Below, piece by piece: positions 18,630-28,296 of a stretch of DNA of 64,000 bases (its first letter is position 1; each line of letters opens with the position of its first letter). Made by a program: the position numbers and the translations under genes. A model generated the notes under the pieces. It saw only the letters and a list, made by a program, of their open reading frames with translations, did no database searches and was not told the origin of the DNA. This DNA is from an uncultured Porphyromonadaceae bacterium (GTDB lineage Bacteria; Bacteroidota; Bacteroidia; Bacteroidales; Muribaculaceae): NCBI GenBank assembly GCA_947177035.1, contig CAMWSS010000005.1, positions 1-64,000 of the forward strand, given 5' to 3'.

Positions 18630-19979
18630 ATGATTGGATCCAACGAAATTACTTCACGGAATGACAGGATCACGTTGCTGCAGTTGCAGCAGCGGGTGCA
18701 GCGGCTTGTTGCGGTGCCTGAGACTCAGAATGTGTGGGTCACGGCCGAACTGTCGGATGTTGCTGAACGCGGCGGTCACTGTTATCTCGAACTTATTCAG
18801 AAAGATCAGGACGGAATCACGGCCTTGGCTAAGGCCAGAGCGATGATCTGGGCCAACAACTGGCGGTATATATCGGCCGATTTCCAGAATCAGACCGGCC
18901 AGCGTTTTGCCACGGGGCTGAAGGTGATGGTCAGGGTCAGTGCCAGCTATCATCCGCTCTATGGCATGAGTCTTGTGATCTCGGCCGTTGATCCGCGTTA
19001 CACCATGGGCGATCTGCTTCAGCGCCGCCGTGAGATCCTTGCCCGTCTCAAGGCGATGGGCGTGCTGGAGATGAACCGGAGCCTTGATTTTCCTTCGCCG
19101 ACTTTGCGCATTGCTGTGGTTTCGGCGGCTGGCGCTGCCGGATTCGGCGATTTCATGAATCAGCTTTATCGGAGCAATGACCTTCGCATACGTTTCACTG
19201 TCAAGTTGTTTGAATCGGTTATGCAGGGAGATAAAGCTCCCCGTTCGATCATCGACTCTCTGGGACGTATAGCCTCTGAGTCCGACTTGTGGGACTGTGT
19301 GGTGATTATCCGAGGCGGCGGGTCGACGAGTGATCTGAGCGCTTTTGAGGATTTCTGTCTGGCCGAGGCAGTGGCCAACTGTCCGCTTCCGGTGATTGTC
19401 GGGATCGGGCATGAGCGTGACGTGACGGTGCTTGACTATGTGGCCCGCGAGCGGGTGAAGACTCCGACTGCCGCGGCCGAGCTGCTCACGGCAATGGCTG
19501 CCGGGCATCTGGAGCATCTGCGCGAGATCGCCAACGGCGTGTTGCGGATCACTACCGAATGCATCGGCGGCGCCGAGCGTCAGCTTGCCATGGCCGGCAG
19601 TCTGCTGTCGCTGGCTCCGGAGTCGGCTGTCAGGCGGGCGCAGCAGCGTCTGACCGGCGCTTTGTTGTCGCTTGGCGGCATGGGCTCGCGTGTGCTCACT
19701 CCGCAGCATATGCGCGTCAATTCACTGCTCCACGGCATGCAGTCGGCCGTCGGCATGCTGTTGCAGCGCCGAACATCGCGGCTTGACTCGATGGCCGAGC
19801 TGCTGGCGGCGCTTTCGCCTGAAGCTACATTGCGCCGCGGTTATTCGATAACCCGCGTGGGCGGGCGCTGCGTGACAGACGCATCGTCTCTTGCGCCGGG
19901 CACTGAAATAGAAACAGTCCTGAAAAACGGAACCATTATTAGTTCAATTTCATCAACCTCACAAACAGAAAAATCATGA
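18630..19979 (+). CDS. xseA: exodeoxyribonuclease VII large subunit
   Basis: Catalytic subunit of exonuclease VII, which digests single-stranded DNA from both ends and works in repair. The 449-residue protein has an N-terminal OB-fold (VWVTAELSDVAERGGHCYLELIQKD, about 30-55) and the conserved catalytic core with RGGGSTSDLSAFEDF and GIGHERDVTVLDYVA. A long C-terminal helical segment binds the small subunits. Its stop overlaps the start of xseB (ATGA). The ORF could begin 48 bp earlier inside the DUF3256 gene; the chosen ATG gives the family-like N-terminus. Confidence 0.95.
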   Translation: MIGSNEITSRNDRITLLQLQQRVQRLVAVPETQNVWVTAELSDVAERGGHCYLELIQKDQDGITALAKARAMIWANNWRYISADFQNQTGQRFATGLKVMVRVSASYHPLYGMSLVISAVDPRYTMGDLLQRRREILARLKAMGVLEMNRSLDFPSPTLRIAVVSAAGAAGFGDFMNQLYRSNDLRIRFTVKLFESVMQGDKAPRSIIDSLGRIASESDLWDCVVIIRGGGSTSDLSAFEDFCLAEAVANCPLPVIVGIGHERDVTVLDYVARERVKTPTAAAELLTAMAAGHLEHLREIANGVLRITTECIGGAERQLAMAGSLLSLAPESAVRRAQQRLTGALLSLGGMGSRVLTPQHMRVNSLLHGMQSAVGMLLQRRTSRLDSMAELLAALSPEATLRRGYSITRVGGRCVTDASSLAPGTEIETVLKNGTIISSISSTSQTEKS

Positions 19980-20191
19980 CAGACGTGAAAGATCTGACTT
20001 ACAGCCAGGCTGTCGGTGAACTGGAGGGAATTCTCCGCAAGATGCAGTCTGATGACTGCGACATCGATTCACTCGCCGCGATGACGCGCCGTGCCGCCGA
20101 GCTGCTTGCAGAGTGCCGCAGCCGGCTCACTGCCACCGACGAGGAGCTGCGCGCTATTCTCGCCACCGTCAATCCCCAGCAACAACAATAA
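19976..20191 (+). CDS. xseB: exodeoxyribonuclease VII small subunit
   Basis: The 71-residue helical protein has the family pattern LTYSQAVGELEGILRKMQSDDCDIDSLAAMTRRAAELLAECRSRL-type, with the two helices that wrap around XseA. It overlaps xseA by four bases, so translation is probably coupled. Confidence 0.93.
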   Translation: MTDVKDLTYSQAVGELEGILRKMQSDDCDIDSLAAMTRRAAELLAECRSRLTATDEELRAILATVNPQQQQ

Positions 20192-20238
20192 CCAAGAACG
20201 CGAAATATAACCTTAATTACAATCATTATCATTCCATT

Positions 20239-22170
20239 ATGACACGTCTAATCAGAATGTTGATGTTCACCCTCTGCTCTCTGGCCGCTTTTGCCGTCTC
20301 AGCGCAGATGAACGAACCGATCAAGTGGTCGCCAAAATTTGATATCGATGGCGACAAGGCTGTGCTGACTCTCACCGCATCCATTGAAGGCGGCTGGCAT
20401 CTTTATGCGACAGAGCTGTCTCTTGAAGACGGCCCGGAGCCGACAACAGTTACTTTCACCTCTGTGAAGGGATTGGAAGTCACCGGCGAGCTGACTGCTG
20501 ACCCGGAAGCCACCCAGATGTATGAAGAGATGTTTTCCGGCGATGTCCGTTTCTGGGAAAACACCGTGACTCTGACCCAGAATTTCACGGTGACCGATCC
20601 GGAGGCCGTTTCGCTCACCGGCGAAATTTATTTCATGGCGTGCAACGACGTGAATTGTCTGGCGCCGACCACTGTCACTTTCGCTTTTGGCGAGGCAGAA
20701 AAGGAACTTGCCGCGGCTGCTGCGTCGGCCGGCGACGGTTCGGAATATAATCCGACGGATCACGCGTGGTGGACTCCAGTGGAGGCCGAAGGCGAGACTC
20801 CTGTCGGAGAGTCGTCACTGCTCAGCATTTTTATCTGGGGCTTTCTCGGCGGTCTGCTTGCGCTGATCACGCCTTGTGTATGGCCCATGATTCCGCTGAC
20901 GGTGAGCTTTTTTCTCAAAAAGAACGGCACTCGCGGCAAGTCAATACGCGAGGCTCTGATCTATGGAGCCAGCATTGTTGTGATCTATCTGGTGCTGGGG
21001 CTTCTGATCACTGTGTTTTTTGGCGCGAGCAAGCTCAATGATCTGAGCACAAACGCAGTGTTCAATCTGATATTCTTTGCTCTGCTGGTAGTTTTTGCGA
21101 TTTCGTTTTTTGGCGCTTTCGACATCAAGCTACCTTCGCGCTGGACTAATTCGATGGACTCCAAGGCGGAATCCACGACCGGTCTGCTGAGCATCTTCTT
21201 CATGGCGTTCACTCTGGTGCTCGTGTCGTTCAGCTGCACGGGTCCGATCATCGGCACTCTGCTTGTCGAGGCAGCCACTCAGGGCAACCTGATCGGTCCG
21301 GCTGTCGGTATGGGCGCTTTCGCCCTGGCTCTTGCCATTCCTTTCGCTCTGTTTGCCATTTTCCCTTCGTGGCTCAAGGAGATGCCCCGCAGCGGCGGCT
21401 GGCTCAATTCGGTTAAGGTGGTGCTCGGTTTCCTGGAGCTCGCCCTGTCGCTGAAGTTCCTTTCGGTTGCCGATCTGGCTTATGGCTGGCACATTCTCGA
21501 CCGCGAAGTGTTCGTGTCGTTGTGGGTGGTCATCTTCACTCTTCTCGGCCTTTATCTTCTCGGCAAGATCCGCTTTCCGCATGATTCGCCCGTGGAGTCT
21601 ACCGGAGTGGGCCGCTTCTTCCTTTCGCTCATTTCGCTGAGTTTCGCGGTTTATCTGCTTCCCGGTCTGTGGGGTGCTCCGCTGAAGAGCGTGAGCGCGT
21701 TTGTGCCTCCGTTGTTCACTCAGGATTTCAATCTTTATGAACAGGGCGAGTATCGCGTGTTTGACGATTATGAGGAGGGCATGCGTTATGCTGCCGACAA
21801 TAACCGTCCGGTGCTGATGGATTTCAGCGGATTCGGCTGTGTGAACTGCCGCAAGATGGAGGGAGCAGTGTTTGACACCGACGAAATCTCGTCAATTCTC
21901 GGCGAGAAGTTTGTGGTTATCGAACTGATGGTCGACGACAAGACTCCGCTTCCGCGTCCGTTTACTGTCCAGGAGAACGGCAAGCCGGTGACCATTTCGA
22001 CCATCGGTGAAAAGTGGAGCTATCTGCAGCGCCATAAGTTCCACGCCAACAGTCAGCCATATTATATTGTGCTCGACAATGACGGCAACGCTCTGAGCGG
22101 CTCGGCCGGCTATGACGAGGATATACCCAAGTTCAAGAACTTCCTTGAAGAGGCTCTTCAGAAATATTGA
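20239..22170 (+). CDS. DsbD-family thiol:disulfide interchange protein
   Basis: Passes electrons from cytoplasmic thioredoxin across the inner membrane to periplasmic proteins. The 643-residue protein has a signal peptide (ends AAFAVSA), an N-terminal periplasmic immunoglobulin-like domain (about 25-200) with Cys in MACNDVNC, and an eight-helix membrane domain (about 215-500) with the two redox cysteines in LITPCVWPMIPL and SFSCTGPIIG. A C-terminal thioredoxin domain has CVNC (GFGCVNCRKMEG). All cysteine pairs are in place. The upstream extension to 20113 lies in xseB and was discarded. Confidence 0.92.
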   Translation: MTRLIRMLMFTLCSLAAFAVSAQMNEPIKWSPKFDIDGDKAVLTLTASIEGGWHLYATELSLEDGPEPTTVTFTSVKGLEVTGELTADPEATQMYEEMFSGDVRFWENTVTLTQNFTVTDPEAVSLTGEIYFMACNDVNCLAPTTVTFAFGEAEKELAAAAASAGDGSEYNPTDHAWWTPVEAEGETPVGESSLLSIFIWGFLGGLLALITPCVWPMIPLTVSFFLKKNGTRGKSIREALIYGASIVVIYLVLGLLITVFFGASKLNDLSTNAVFNLIFFALLVVFAISFFGAFDIKLPSRWTNSMDSKAESTTGLLSIFFMAFTLVLVSFSCTGPIIGTLLVEAATQGNLIGPAVGMGAFALALAIPFALFAIFPSWLKEMPRSGGWLNSVKVVLGFLELALSLKFLSVADLAYGWHILDREVFVSLWVVIFTLLGLYLLGKIRFPHDSPVESTGVGRFFLSLISLSFAVYLLPGLWGAPLKSVSAFVPPLFTQDFNLYEQGEYRVFDDYEEGMRYAADNNRPVLMDFSGFGCVNCRKMEGAVFDTDEISSILGEKFVVIELMVDDKTPLPRPFTVQENGKPVTISTIGEKWSYLQRHKFHANSQPYYIVLDNDGNALSGSAGYDEDIPKFKNFLEEALQKY

Positions 22171-22193
22171 ACGACAATATTATAGATCAATAT

Positions 22194-22715
22194 ATGATTG
22201 AAAACGAACGCACCGGCCGCCCTGAAAGGGTGGTCGGTGCCGCACGTCAGATGATGACTGCGGCAAGGACTGCTCCCAAGGCCAAGGGGGCGGACATAGT
22301 GGAGATTGCATTGGTGGCCGGCGATGATCTTGAGGTTTTGGCCGACGCGATGACCGAGAGTGGCACTGCCGAGTCTCGTCCCGGGCTGATCCGTGACGGC
22401 GGATGCGTGCGCCGCAGCCAGGCGGTAGTGCTGGTTGGCGTGCGTCTTCAGCCGATGGGGCTCAATTGCGGTCACTGCGGTTTTCCGTCGTGTGGCGCAA
22501 AGCCGGCCGAGGTGCCGTGTGCGTTTAATTCCATCGACGTCGGCATTGCCGTCGGGTCGGCGTGCGCGACTGCCGCCGATCTGCGTCTTGACACCCGGGT
22601 GATGTATTCAGCCGGCATTGTGGCTCAGCGTCTTGGCTGGTTGCCCGGATGCGCTCTGACGCAGGGCATCGCAGTTTCAGTTTCAAGCAAATCACCGTTT
22701 TTTGACCGTGGATAG
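22194..22715 (+). CDS. DUF2148 ferredoxin-domain protein
   Basis: A 173-residue protein of a family labelled ferredoxin domain-containing, with an RDGGCVRRSQAVVLVGVR segment and a cysteine-rich part: NCGHCGFPSCGAKPAEVPC, which probably binds an iron-sulfur cluster. Function is unknown; the family is common in anaerobes. A TTG in frame at 22167 overlaps the end of the DsbD-like gene; the ATG at 22194 is preferred. The stop codon overlaps the start of the RNA methyltransferase gene, so these genes form one unit. Confidence 0.75.
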   Translation: MIENERTGRPERVVGAARQMMTAARTAPKAKGADIVEIALVAGDDLEVLADAMTESGTAESRPGLIRDGGCVRRSQAVVLVGVRLQPMGLNCGHCGFPSCGAKPAEVPCAFNSIDVGIAVGSACATAADLRLDTRVMYSAGIVAQRLGWLPGCALTQGIAVSVSSKSPFFDRG

Positions 22716-23484
22716 ACTCACTGCCAGTCAACGCAAGGCGATTGCCGCATTGAGCGGCAATTCGGCGCGCCGTGAGAGCGGCCTGTTTCGTGCCGAGGGC
22801 ACGCGGTGTGTCACCGATATGCTTCCGCACATGAATTGCAGGCATCTGCTGGCGACTGCGCAGTGGATTGCCGACAATCCTGCATGGGCCGGGCATCCCG
22901 CCCTCATGCAGGTGACATCGGCCGATATTGCCCGCATGTCGTCGCAGCAGACTCCGCAGCCTGTCATCGGAGTTTTTGAAATCCCTGATCATCAAGCTCC
23001 TGTCGTTGACGGAAGTTCGCTTGTGCTGGCTCTTGATTCGGTGCAGAATCCGGGCAATTTAGGCACCATAATCCGTCTGGCAGACTGGTTCGGCATTACA
23101 GACATCATAGCTTCGCGAGGCACTGCCGACGCTTTCGGGCCGAAGGTGGTGCAGGCCACGATGGGCGCTCTTGTCAGGGTCAGAGTCACTTATGTCGACG
23201 ATCTGGCCGGGTGGCTTGAGGCGGCGGAAGTGCCTGTTGCCGGGACTTTTCTGGACGGTCGCGATTTATATGCCGCGGATGATCTTCCGCTCAGTCCGGC
23301 TCCGATTGTGGTGATGGGCAATGAAGGTTCGGGAATTTCGCCCGAGGTCGAGGCCGTGGTCTCGCACCGTCTGCTGATACCGTCGTTTCCTCCCGGACGT
23401 CAGACTTCTGAATCGCTCAACGTGGCTATGGCCACCGGCATAGTCGTCAGCGAGTTGACCCGACGCATACACTCCAATGGCTAA
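22708..23484 (+). CDS. TrmH/SpoU-family RNA 2'-O-methyltransferase
   Basis: A 258-residue SPOUT methyltransferase. The three family motifs are visible: DSVQNPGNLGTIIRLADWFG, then VVMGNEGSGISPEV, then IPSFPPGRQTSESLNVAMATGI-type, which together form the knotted SAM site. An N-terminal substrate-binding domain (about 1-95) is of the RNA-binding type. The target nucleotide cannot be inferred. No ATG is available near the N-terminus: GTG at 22708 or TTG at 22702 must be used, both overlapping the previous gene. The last bases overlap the start of radA. Confidence 0.88.
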   Translation: MDRLTASQRKAIAALSGNSARRESGLFRAEGTRCVTDMLPHMNCRHLLATAQWIADNPAWAGHPALMQVTSADIARMSSQQTPQPVIGVFEIPDHQAPVVDGSSLVLALDSVQNPGNLGTIIRLADWFGITDIIASRGTADAFGPKVVQATMGALVRVRVTYVDDLAGWLEAAEVPVAGTFLDGRDLYAADDLPLSPAPIVVMGNEGSGISPEVEAVVSHRLLIPSFPPGRQTSESLNVAMATGIVVSELTRRIHSNG

Positions 23485-24862
23485 GAAGGCAGCGCATACT
23501 TCGTGGTTTTGCTCCAACTGCGGCAATGAGTCGTCGAAATGGGAAGGACGCTGTCCGGCCTGTGGCGAGTGGAACACTCTGGTCGAGGAGCGTGTGGTGA
23601 CGCGTGGCGGCAGCAGCGGCGGCGGAAAGGGCACGTTGCGCATTTCGTCGGGCGACATCGGCACTCCGATGCGAGTGAGCGACATTGTCGCCTCGACCGA
23701 GGAGCGCATCAAGATGCCGAGCGGCGAGCTGAACCGGGTGCTCGGCGGTGGCCTTGTGGCCGGGTCGATGGTGCTGGTTGGCGGCGAGCCGGGCATCGGC
23801 AAGTCGACTCTGGTGTTGCAGAACGTGTTGTCGATCAGGCGCTGCCAGGTGCTTTATGTGAGCGGCGAGGAGAGTGCAGCCCAGATAAAGATGAGGGCTG
23901 ACAGAATCGGGCGTCCGAGCGAAAACTGCTATATTGTCACAGAAACGTCGCTTGACAATATCATGGCCCATATCGAGAGCCTGAAACCAGGTCTGGTGAT
24001 TGTCGATTCGATACAGACCATCGCGGCCGACGATCTGGAGTCGTCGGCGGGGTCGGTGAGTCAGGTGCGCGAGTGTGCTTCGCGTCTGCTGGCCTATGCC
24101 AAGCGCAGCGGGGTGCCGGTGATTCTGATCGGCCATATAACCAAGGAGGGGTCGATCGCCGGACCGAAAGTGCTGGAGCATATTGTCGACGCGGTTCTCC
24201 GCTTCGAGGGCGACACTCATTATATGTACAGGATTTTGCGTGCTGTCAAGAACCGTTTCGGATCCACGTCGGAGCTTGGAATCTATGAGATGTGTCAGCG
24301 CGGACTCAGGGAGGTGACCAATCCGAGCGAGATGCTGATGAATCAGGGATCCGACGAGCTGTCGGGGGTGGCTGTCGGGGTGACGGTCGAGGGTCTGCGT
24401 CCGTTTCTGATCGAGACGCAGGCGCTTGTGAGCACCGCGGCCTATGGCACTCCGCAGCGTTCGGTGACGGGTTTTGATTCCAAGCGGATGAACATGCTGC
24501 TTGCCGTGCTTGAGAAGCGGGTGGGGTTCAAACTGGCGCAGAAGGACGTGTTTCTGAACATAGCCGGCGGTCTCCGCGTTAATGATCCGGCGCTTGATCT
24601 GTCGGTGATCTGTGCGATTCTGTCGAGCAACGTCGACATGGTGGTGCCGCGCACGACGTGCATGACCGGCGAGGTCGGTCTGTCGGGCGAGATCCGTCCG
24701 GTGACCCGCATCGAACAACGTATAACCGAAGCCGAGAAACTCGGCCTCGACACTATCATAATACCCAAAAACAATCTCAGGGGCGTCGATACTTCCAAAC
24801 TGAAAATCAACGTTGTGGAAGTGGCTAAAGTAGAAGAGGCCTTCCGCGCCCTGTTCGCTTAG
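23477..24862 (+). CDS. radA: DNA repair protein RadA
   Basis: RecA-like helicase that helps branch migration in recombination. The 461-residue protein has an N-terminal C4 zinc finger (CSNCGNESSKWEGRCPACG, about 11-29), Walker A GEPGIGKST near 103, the RadA-specific KNRFGST motif near 258, and a C-terminal Lon-protease-like domain with no protease Ser-Lys pair assigned. It overlaps the upstream methyltransferase by eight bases. Confidence 0.95.
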   Translation: MAKKAAHTSWFCSNCGNESSKWEGRCPACGEWNTLVEERVVTRGGSSGGGKGTLRISSGDIGTPMRVSDIVASTEERIKMPSGELNRVLGGGLVAGSMVLVGGEPGIGKSTLVLQNVLSIRRCQVLYVSGEESAAQIKMRADRIGRPSENCYIVTETSLDNIMAHIESLKPGLVIVDSIQTIAADDLESSAGSVSQVRECASRLLAYAKRSGVPVILIGHITKEGSIAGPKVLEHIVDAVLRFEGDTHYMYRILRAVKNRFGSTSELGIYEMCQRGLREVTNPSEMLMNQGSDELSGVAVGVTVEGLRPFLIETQALVSTAAYGTPQRSVTGFDSKRMNMLLAVLEKRVGFKLAQKDVFLNIAGGLRVNDPALDLSVICAILSSNVDMVVPRTTCMTGEVGLSGEIRPVTRIEQRITEAEKLGLDTIIIPKNNLRGVDTSKLKINVVEVAKVEEAFRALFA

Positions 24863-24877
24863 TAAAACATACTGATT

Positions 24878-25912
24878 ATGGCAAATATTGGAGACTATGT
24901 GCGCTTTCTCAATGACGTCGGCGGCGGCCGGATCACCCGGATCAACGGTCAGATAGCCTATGTGACCGACGAGGACGGATTTGACACGCCGATGCCTTTG
25001 CGCGAGTGTGTGGTCGTGCCGGCCGACAATCCTGCTCCGGCGGCATCGGTCGGAAAGCCTGAAAAAACGATAATAGAGACTCCGGCCGAGCCTGTGGCCG
25101 AGACACCCGAGGGCGAGAAGCTGACGGCCGCAGTTATTTTTGAGCCGCATGACATAAAGCGTCTGTCGACGACTGATTTCGATGCATTGCTGGTCAATGA
25201 TTCTAATTATCATCTGCTTTACTCCGTTGCGATGCGCGAGTCTGATGCGGCTGAGTGGACACTGATAAGTGCCGGCACAGTTGAGCCTGGAACGCAGATT
25301 TTGCTTGACGAGATCGCTCACGATGATCTTCCGCTGCTGGAGCGGCTGAGCGTGCAGCTCATAGCCTATAAGCCCGGAAAGGCTTATGAGATGAAGCCGG
25401 CGGTGGCTATAGAGACGAAGATCGATAATACACGTTTTGCCAAGCTGCATTGCTTCTCACGCAGCGATTATTCGACAGTGCCGGTGCTGACGGTTCCGGT
25501 GGTTGAGGCCGACGCGGTGTCGCGTCCGGTTAATCTGGCGGCTATTGTGGCCGATGCCGCTCCGAAGCCGGCCGACCGTCGGCAGGCGTCGCCGGCGGCT
25601 GCGGTTAATGCCGGTTCACGCAACGGGCAGGGGCCGCAGGTGGTCGATCTGCATATTTCGGAGCTGGTCGATTCGACTTCGGGGCTGACTCCGACGGATA
25701 TGCTGGCGCGTCAGGTCGAGGAGTTTCACCGCCACATGAAGGCGCTGAAGAAGAAGCCGGGCGCAAGAATCATTTTTATTCACGGAAAGGGTGAGGGAGT
25801 GCTCCGTCACACTATTCTGGATCAGCTTCACCGCTATTATCCCAAATGCGAGGCCCAGGACGCGTCGTTTCGTGAGTATGGGTTCGGTGCTACCCAGATC
25901 ACCATACACTGA
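24878..25912 (+). CDS. DUF2027 and Smr-domain protein
   Basis: A 344-residue protein with an N-terminal SH3-like strip (MANIGDYVRFLNDVGGGRITRI), a DUF2027 domain (about 85-230), an Ala/Pro linker, and a C-terminal Smr domain (about 255-344) with VVDLHI and the IFIHGKGEGVLR loop. Smr domains related to MutS2 can nick DNA or cleave RNA. A role on nucleic acids or ribosomes is possible but unproved. Its stop codon overlaps the ATG of the next gene (TGATGG). Confidence 0.85.
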   Translation: MANIGDYVRFLNDVGGGRITRINGQIAYVTDEDGFDTPMPLRECVVVPADNPAPAASVGKPEKTIIETPAEPVAETPEGEKLTAAVIFEPHDIKRLSTTDFDALLVNDSNYHLLYSVAMRESDAAEWTLISAGTVEPGTQILLDEIAHDDLPLLERLSVQLIAYKPGKAYEMKPAVAIETKIDNTRFAKLHCFSRSDYSTVPVLTVPVVEADAVSRPVNLAAIVADAAPKPADRRQASPAAAVNAGSRNGQGPQVVDLHISELVDSTSGLTPTDMLARQVEEFHRHMKALKKKPGARIIFIHGKGEGVLRHTILDQLHRYYPKCEAQDASFREYGFGATQITIH

Positions 25913-26667
25913 TGGAGACCGTCATCTTTTCCGGCATGGGCAATTCGCAGGCTGTCGGCGAGGCCCTGAAGGGGCTGCTTGCCGACGCCGGCACTGAGGC
26001 TGACATGCTGTGGGTGTTTCCGGTCTATGCGTGGGGTGTGCCGCCGGTGCTTGTGCGCTATATAGAGGGACTTGATCTCACGGGCAGGGTGTGTCACATG
26101 GTGTGCACGTTTGGCGACGAGGCCGGGCGCACAGACCGTCAGTGGCGCAGTCTGATCGCCGGCCGGGGCGGTATTCCCGGCGGTGTGTATGGCGTGAGGA
26201 TGCCAAATACGTATGTGTGTCTGCCGTTTTTTGATGTGGATTCTCCGAGGGTGCGCCAGGCCAAGCTTGATGCAGCCGGAGAGCGCATCGAAGCCATTGC
26301 GCGGGCCATCGCCTCGGGAAGCCGCGCGACAGATCTTTATTATGCCGGTCCGTTGCCCGGGTTGAAATCGCGTCTGATTTATCCGTGGTTTTTCCGTAAT
26401 CAAATGAAGATGGGCCGCTTTCACCACACGGCGGGGTGTACGGGATGCGGAGTGTGTGCGTCGGCGTGTCCGTCAGGTAACATTACGCGTGATGTCGACG
26501 GAGCGCCGCAGTGGGGAAGCGACTGCGCTTTCTGTCTGCGTTGCTATCATATATGTCCGCAGCACGCGGTGGCCTATGGGCGTCAGACTTCGGGCAAGGG
26601 CCAGTATCTGCATCCGAAGTTCCGTCCGAGTCGTTTCCCGGGCGGTGACGATGACGGTCAGAAGTAG
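25912..26667 (+). CDS. EFR1-type flavodoxin/ferredoxin protein
   Basis: A 251-residue cytoplasmic protein. The N-terminal flavodoxin-like half begins with IFSGMGNSQAVGEAL, the FMN phosphate loop in modified form. The C-terminal half has two 4Fe-4S motifs, CTGCGVCASACP and CAFCLRCYHICP. This matches EFR1-family ferrodoxins that shuttle electrons in anaerobes, partner unknown. The gene ends by running ten bases into the convergent MBL hydrolase gene. Confidence 0.85.
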   Translation: METVIFSGMGNSQAVGEALKGLLADAGTEADMLWVFPVYAWGVPPVLVRYIEGLDLTGRVCHMVCTFGDEAGRTDRQWRSLIAGRGGIPGGVYGVRMPNTYVCLPFFDVDSPRVRQAKLDAAGERIEAIARAIASGSRATDLYYAGPLPGLKSRLIYPWFFRNQMKMGRFHHTAGCTGCGVCASACPSGNITRDVDGAPQWGSDCAFCLRCYHICPQHAVAYGRQTSGKGQYLHPKFRPSRFPGGDDDGQK

Positions 26668-27299
26668 GGATTGGTGCTTTCTTCGGCTCCGATTGTGGTG
26701 GCCGGGCCATGGCCGGGGTAGACTATTGTGGCCGGAGGAAGCTTGATGATGCGGTTGCGTATCGAGTCGATGAGCTGGCTGTGGTTTCCTCCTGGCAGGT
26801 CGGTGCGTCCGATTCCTCCGTTGAACAGGGTGTCGCCGCTGAAGAGTATGCCCGATTCAGGCGCATAGAGCGAGATGCCGCCTGGAGTGTGGCCTGGGGT
26901 TTCGATCACGGTTATCACTTCGTGGCCGAGGCTCAGGCGGGTTGCGGAGTCGAGCGGGATGATCTGTTCGACTGCTTCAAAGTTGCCGGGAATGCCGAAC
27001 ATGCGAGCTTGTTGCGGCAGCTGGCGCCCGAGGGGCAGGTCGGCCGGATTGGCCGCCGGAGTCAGTTGCCAGCGGCGTGAGGCACGTCCGTTGCCGAATG
27101 AGTGGTCGAGGTGGAGGTGCGTGTTGACTATGTGGCGCACCGAGAGGTTGTTGCTGTCGATATATGAGGCGATTGATTCTTCTTCGGCATCGGTCACCAT
27201 GCCGGGATCGATGATCATGGCCTCACGGGTCTCGGGGTCGGACACTACATAAGTGTTGACGCCGAACATGTTTACCTGGAATCTATGGACTGTGAGCAT
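26658..27299 (-). CDS. MBL-fold metallo-hydrolase, glyoxalase II-like
   Basis: A 213-residue hydrolase with the HxHxDH zinc motif (THLHLDHSFGN), ETPGHTPGGISLY and FSGDTLFNGGIGRTD, and a terminal VYPGHGPATT. These are the four metal-binding segments of glyoxalase II-like proteins that hydrolyse thioesters such as S-lactoylglutathione. The true substrate in a glutathione-poor anaerobe is uncertain. It is the last gene of the minus-strand run that starts with the sulfatase locus, two bases after the DUF486 gene. Confidence 0.9.
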   Translation of the reverse strand: MLTVHRFQVNMFGVNTYVVSDPETREAMIIDPGMVTDAEEESIASYIDSNNLSVRHIVNTHLHLDHSFGNGRASRRWQLTPAANPADLPLGRQLPQQARMFGIPGNFEAVEQIIPLDSATRLSLGHEVITVIETPGHTPGGISLYAPESGILFSGDTLFNGGIGRTDLPGGNHSQLIDSIRNRIIKLPPATIVYPGHGPATTIGAEESTNPYF

Positions 27300-27301
27300 T
27301 G

Positions 27302-27673
27302 TTATTTACGGAAAGCGAAGTAGACCGCTCCGATCAGTAGCAGAAAGGAGACGAAGTGGTTCCACTTGAAGTGAGTGCTTTTGAATGCGAGCACGCTGAA
27401 AATGATGAACACGGTGAGCGTTATCACTTCCTGGAGGACTTTGAGCTGGATCAGCGAGAAGGGGCCGCCGTTGCCGTCGAAGCCGATGCGGTTTGCCGGC
27501 ACCTGGAAACAGTATTCAAACAGAGCTATGCCCCATGAAATCAATATTATGGCGAACAGCGGCCAGTCGGACGAAATGCCTGATGACTGCATTCGCAGGT
27601 GGCCGTACCAGGCGAATGTCATGAATACGTTTGAGATGATGAGCAGCGCTATGGTGATCAGAGCCGGTTTCAT
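27302..27673 (-). CDS. DMT-like DUF486 membrane protein
   Basis: A 123-residue protein with four membrane segments, beginning MKPALITIALLIISNVFMTFAWYGHL. This is the DUF486 family, related to small multidrug transporters (EamA/DMT type). The substrate is unknown. The ATG overlaps the rsmG stop (ATGA). The much longer reading upstream lies in rsmG in another frame and is not real. Confidence 0.85.
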   Translation of the reverse strand: MKPALITIALLIISNVFMTFAWYGHLRMQSSGISSDWPLFAIILISWGIALFEYCFQVPANRIGFDGNGGPFSLIQLKVLQEVITLTVFIIFSVLAFKSTHFKWNHFVSFLLLIGAVYFAFRK

Positions 27674-28296
27674 AGTGGGAGGTAGATCAGGCTTTTTGTC
27701 GAGAAGTATTCTTGGGTGAAGAAGTCGGAAAGCGGAATCTGAAGTGTGTCGAATCCTTTTGTCGCGGCTATCTCGTCGGTCAGGTCGCCGCCTTTGAGGC
27801 ATATCAGTCCGTTGTGGAGGCGGTTGCGTTCGGTTGTCGGGGCGACCATGTGGCGCGAGGCTTTGACGAGTTCCGGCAGGGTCATGACGGCGCGGCTGAC
27901 CACATAGTCGAACTTCTGGCGGCATTCGCCTGAGTCGCCGTGCTGGAACGTGCAGTTTTTAAGGCCTATTTCCGACGCGATTTCGGTGGCGACCTTTATT
28001 TTCTTTCCGATGCGGTCAATCAGGTGGAACGAGCATTCCGGCCAAAGGATTGCCAGTGGTATTCCGGGAAATCCGCCTCCGCATCCGAGGTCGACAAAGC
28101 GTGTGCCTGACCGCGGGGTGATGAATTTGCCGATGGCCATCGAGTGGAGCACGTGGTTGACATAGAGATTGTCAATGTCTCGCCGTGAAATCACGTTGAT
28201 CTTTTCGTTCCACAGGGCGTAAAGGTTGCCCAGCGCGGCCAATTGGTCGCGCTGGGTTTCTGAGAGTTCAGGGAAGTATCGGAGAATGCTGTCCAT
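27670..28296 (-). CDS. rsmG: 16S rRNA (guanine-527-N7)-methyltransferase
   Basis: Methylates G527 of 16S rRNA; loss gives low-level streptomycin resistance in other bacteria. The 208-residue protein has the Rossmann SAM motif FVDLGCGGGFPGIPLAI (about 68-84), LIDRIGKKIKV, and YVVSRAV, as in GidB/RsmG. It begins immediately after the sulfatase stop codon, so it is probably read from the same message even though the functions are unrelated. Confidence 0.93.
   Translation of the reverse strand: MDSILRYFPELSETQRDQLAALGNLYALWNEKINVISRRDIDNLYVNHVLHSMAIGKFITPRSGTRFVDLGCGGGFPGIPLAILWPECSFHLIDRIGKKIKVATEIASEIGLKNCTFQHGDSGECRQKFDYVVSRAVMTLPELVKASRHMVAPTTERNRLHNGLICLKGGDLTDEIAATKGFDTLQIPLSDFFTQEYFSTKSLIYLPL

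Noticed and set aside
23447..25450. Long open frame on the minus strand opposite radA and the DUF2027-Smr gene (667 codons)
   Set aside because: It has no family likeness and is rich in His and Arg, as expected from antisense of GC-rich genes; both plus-strand genes are clear.
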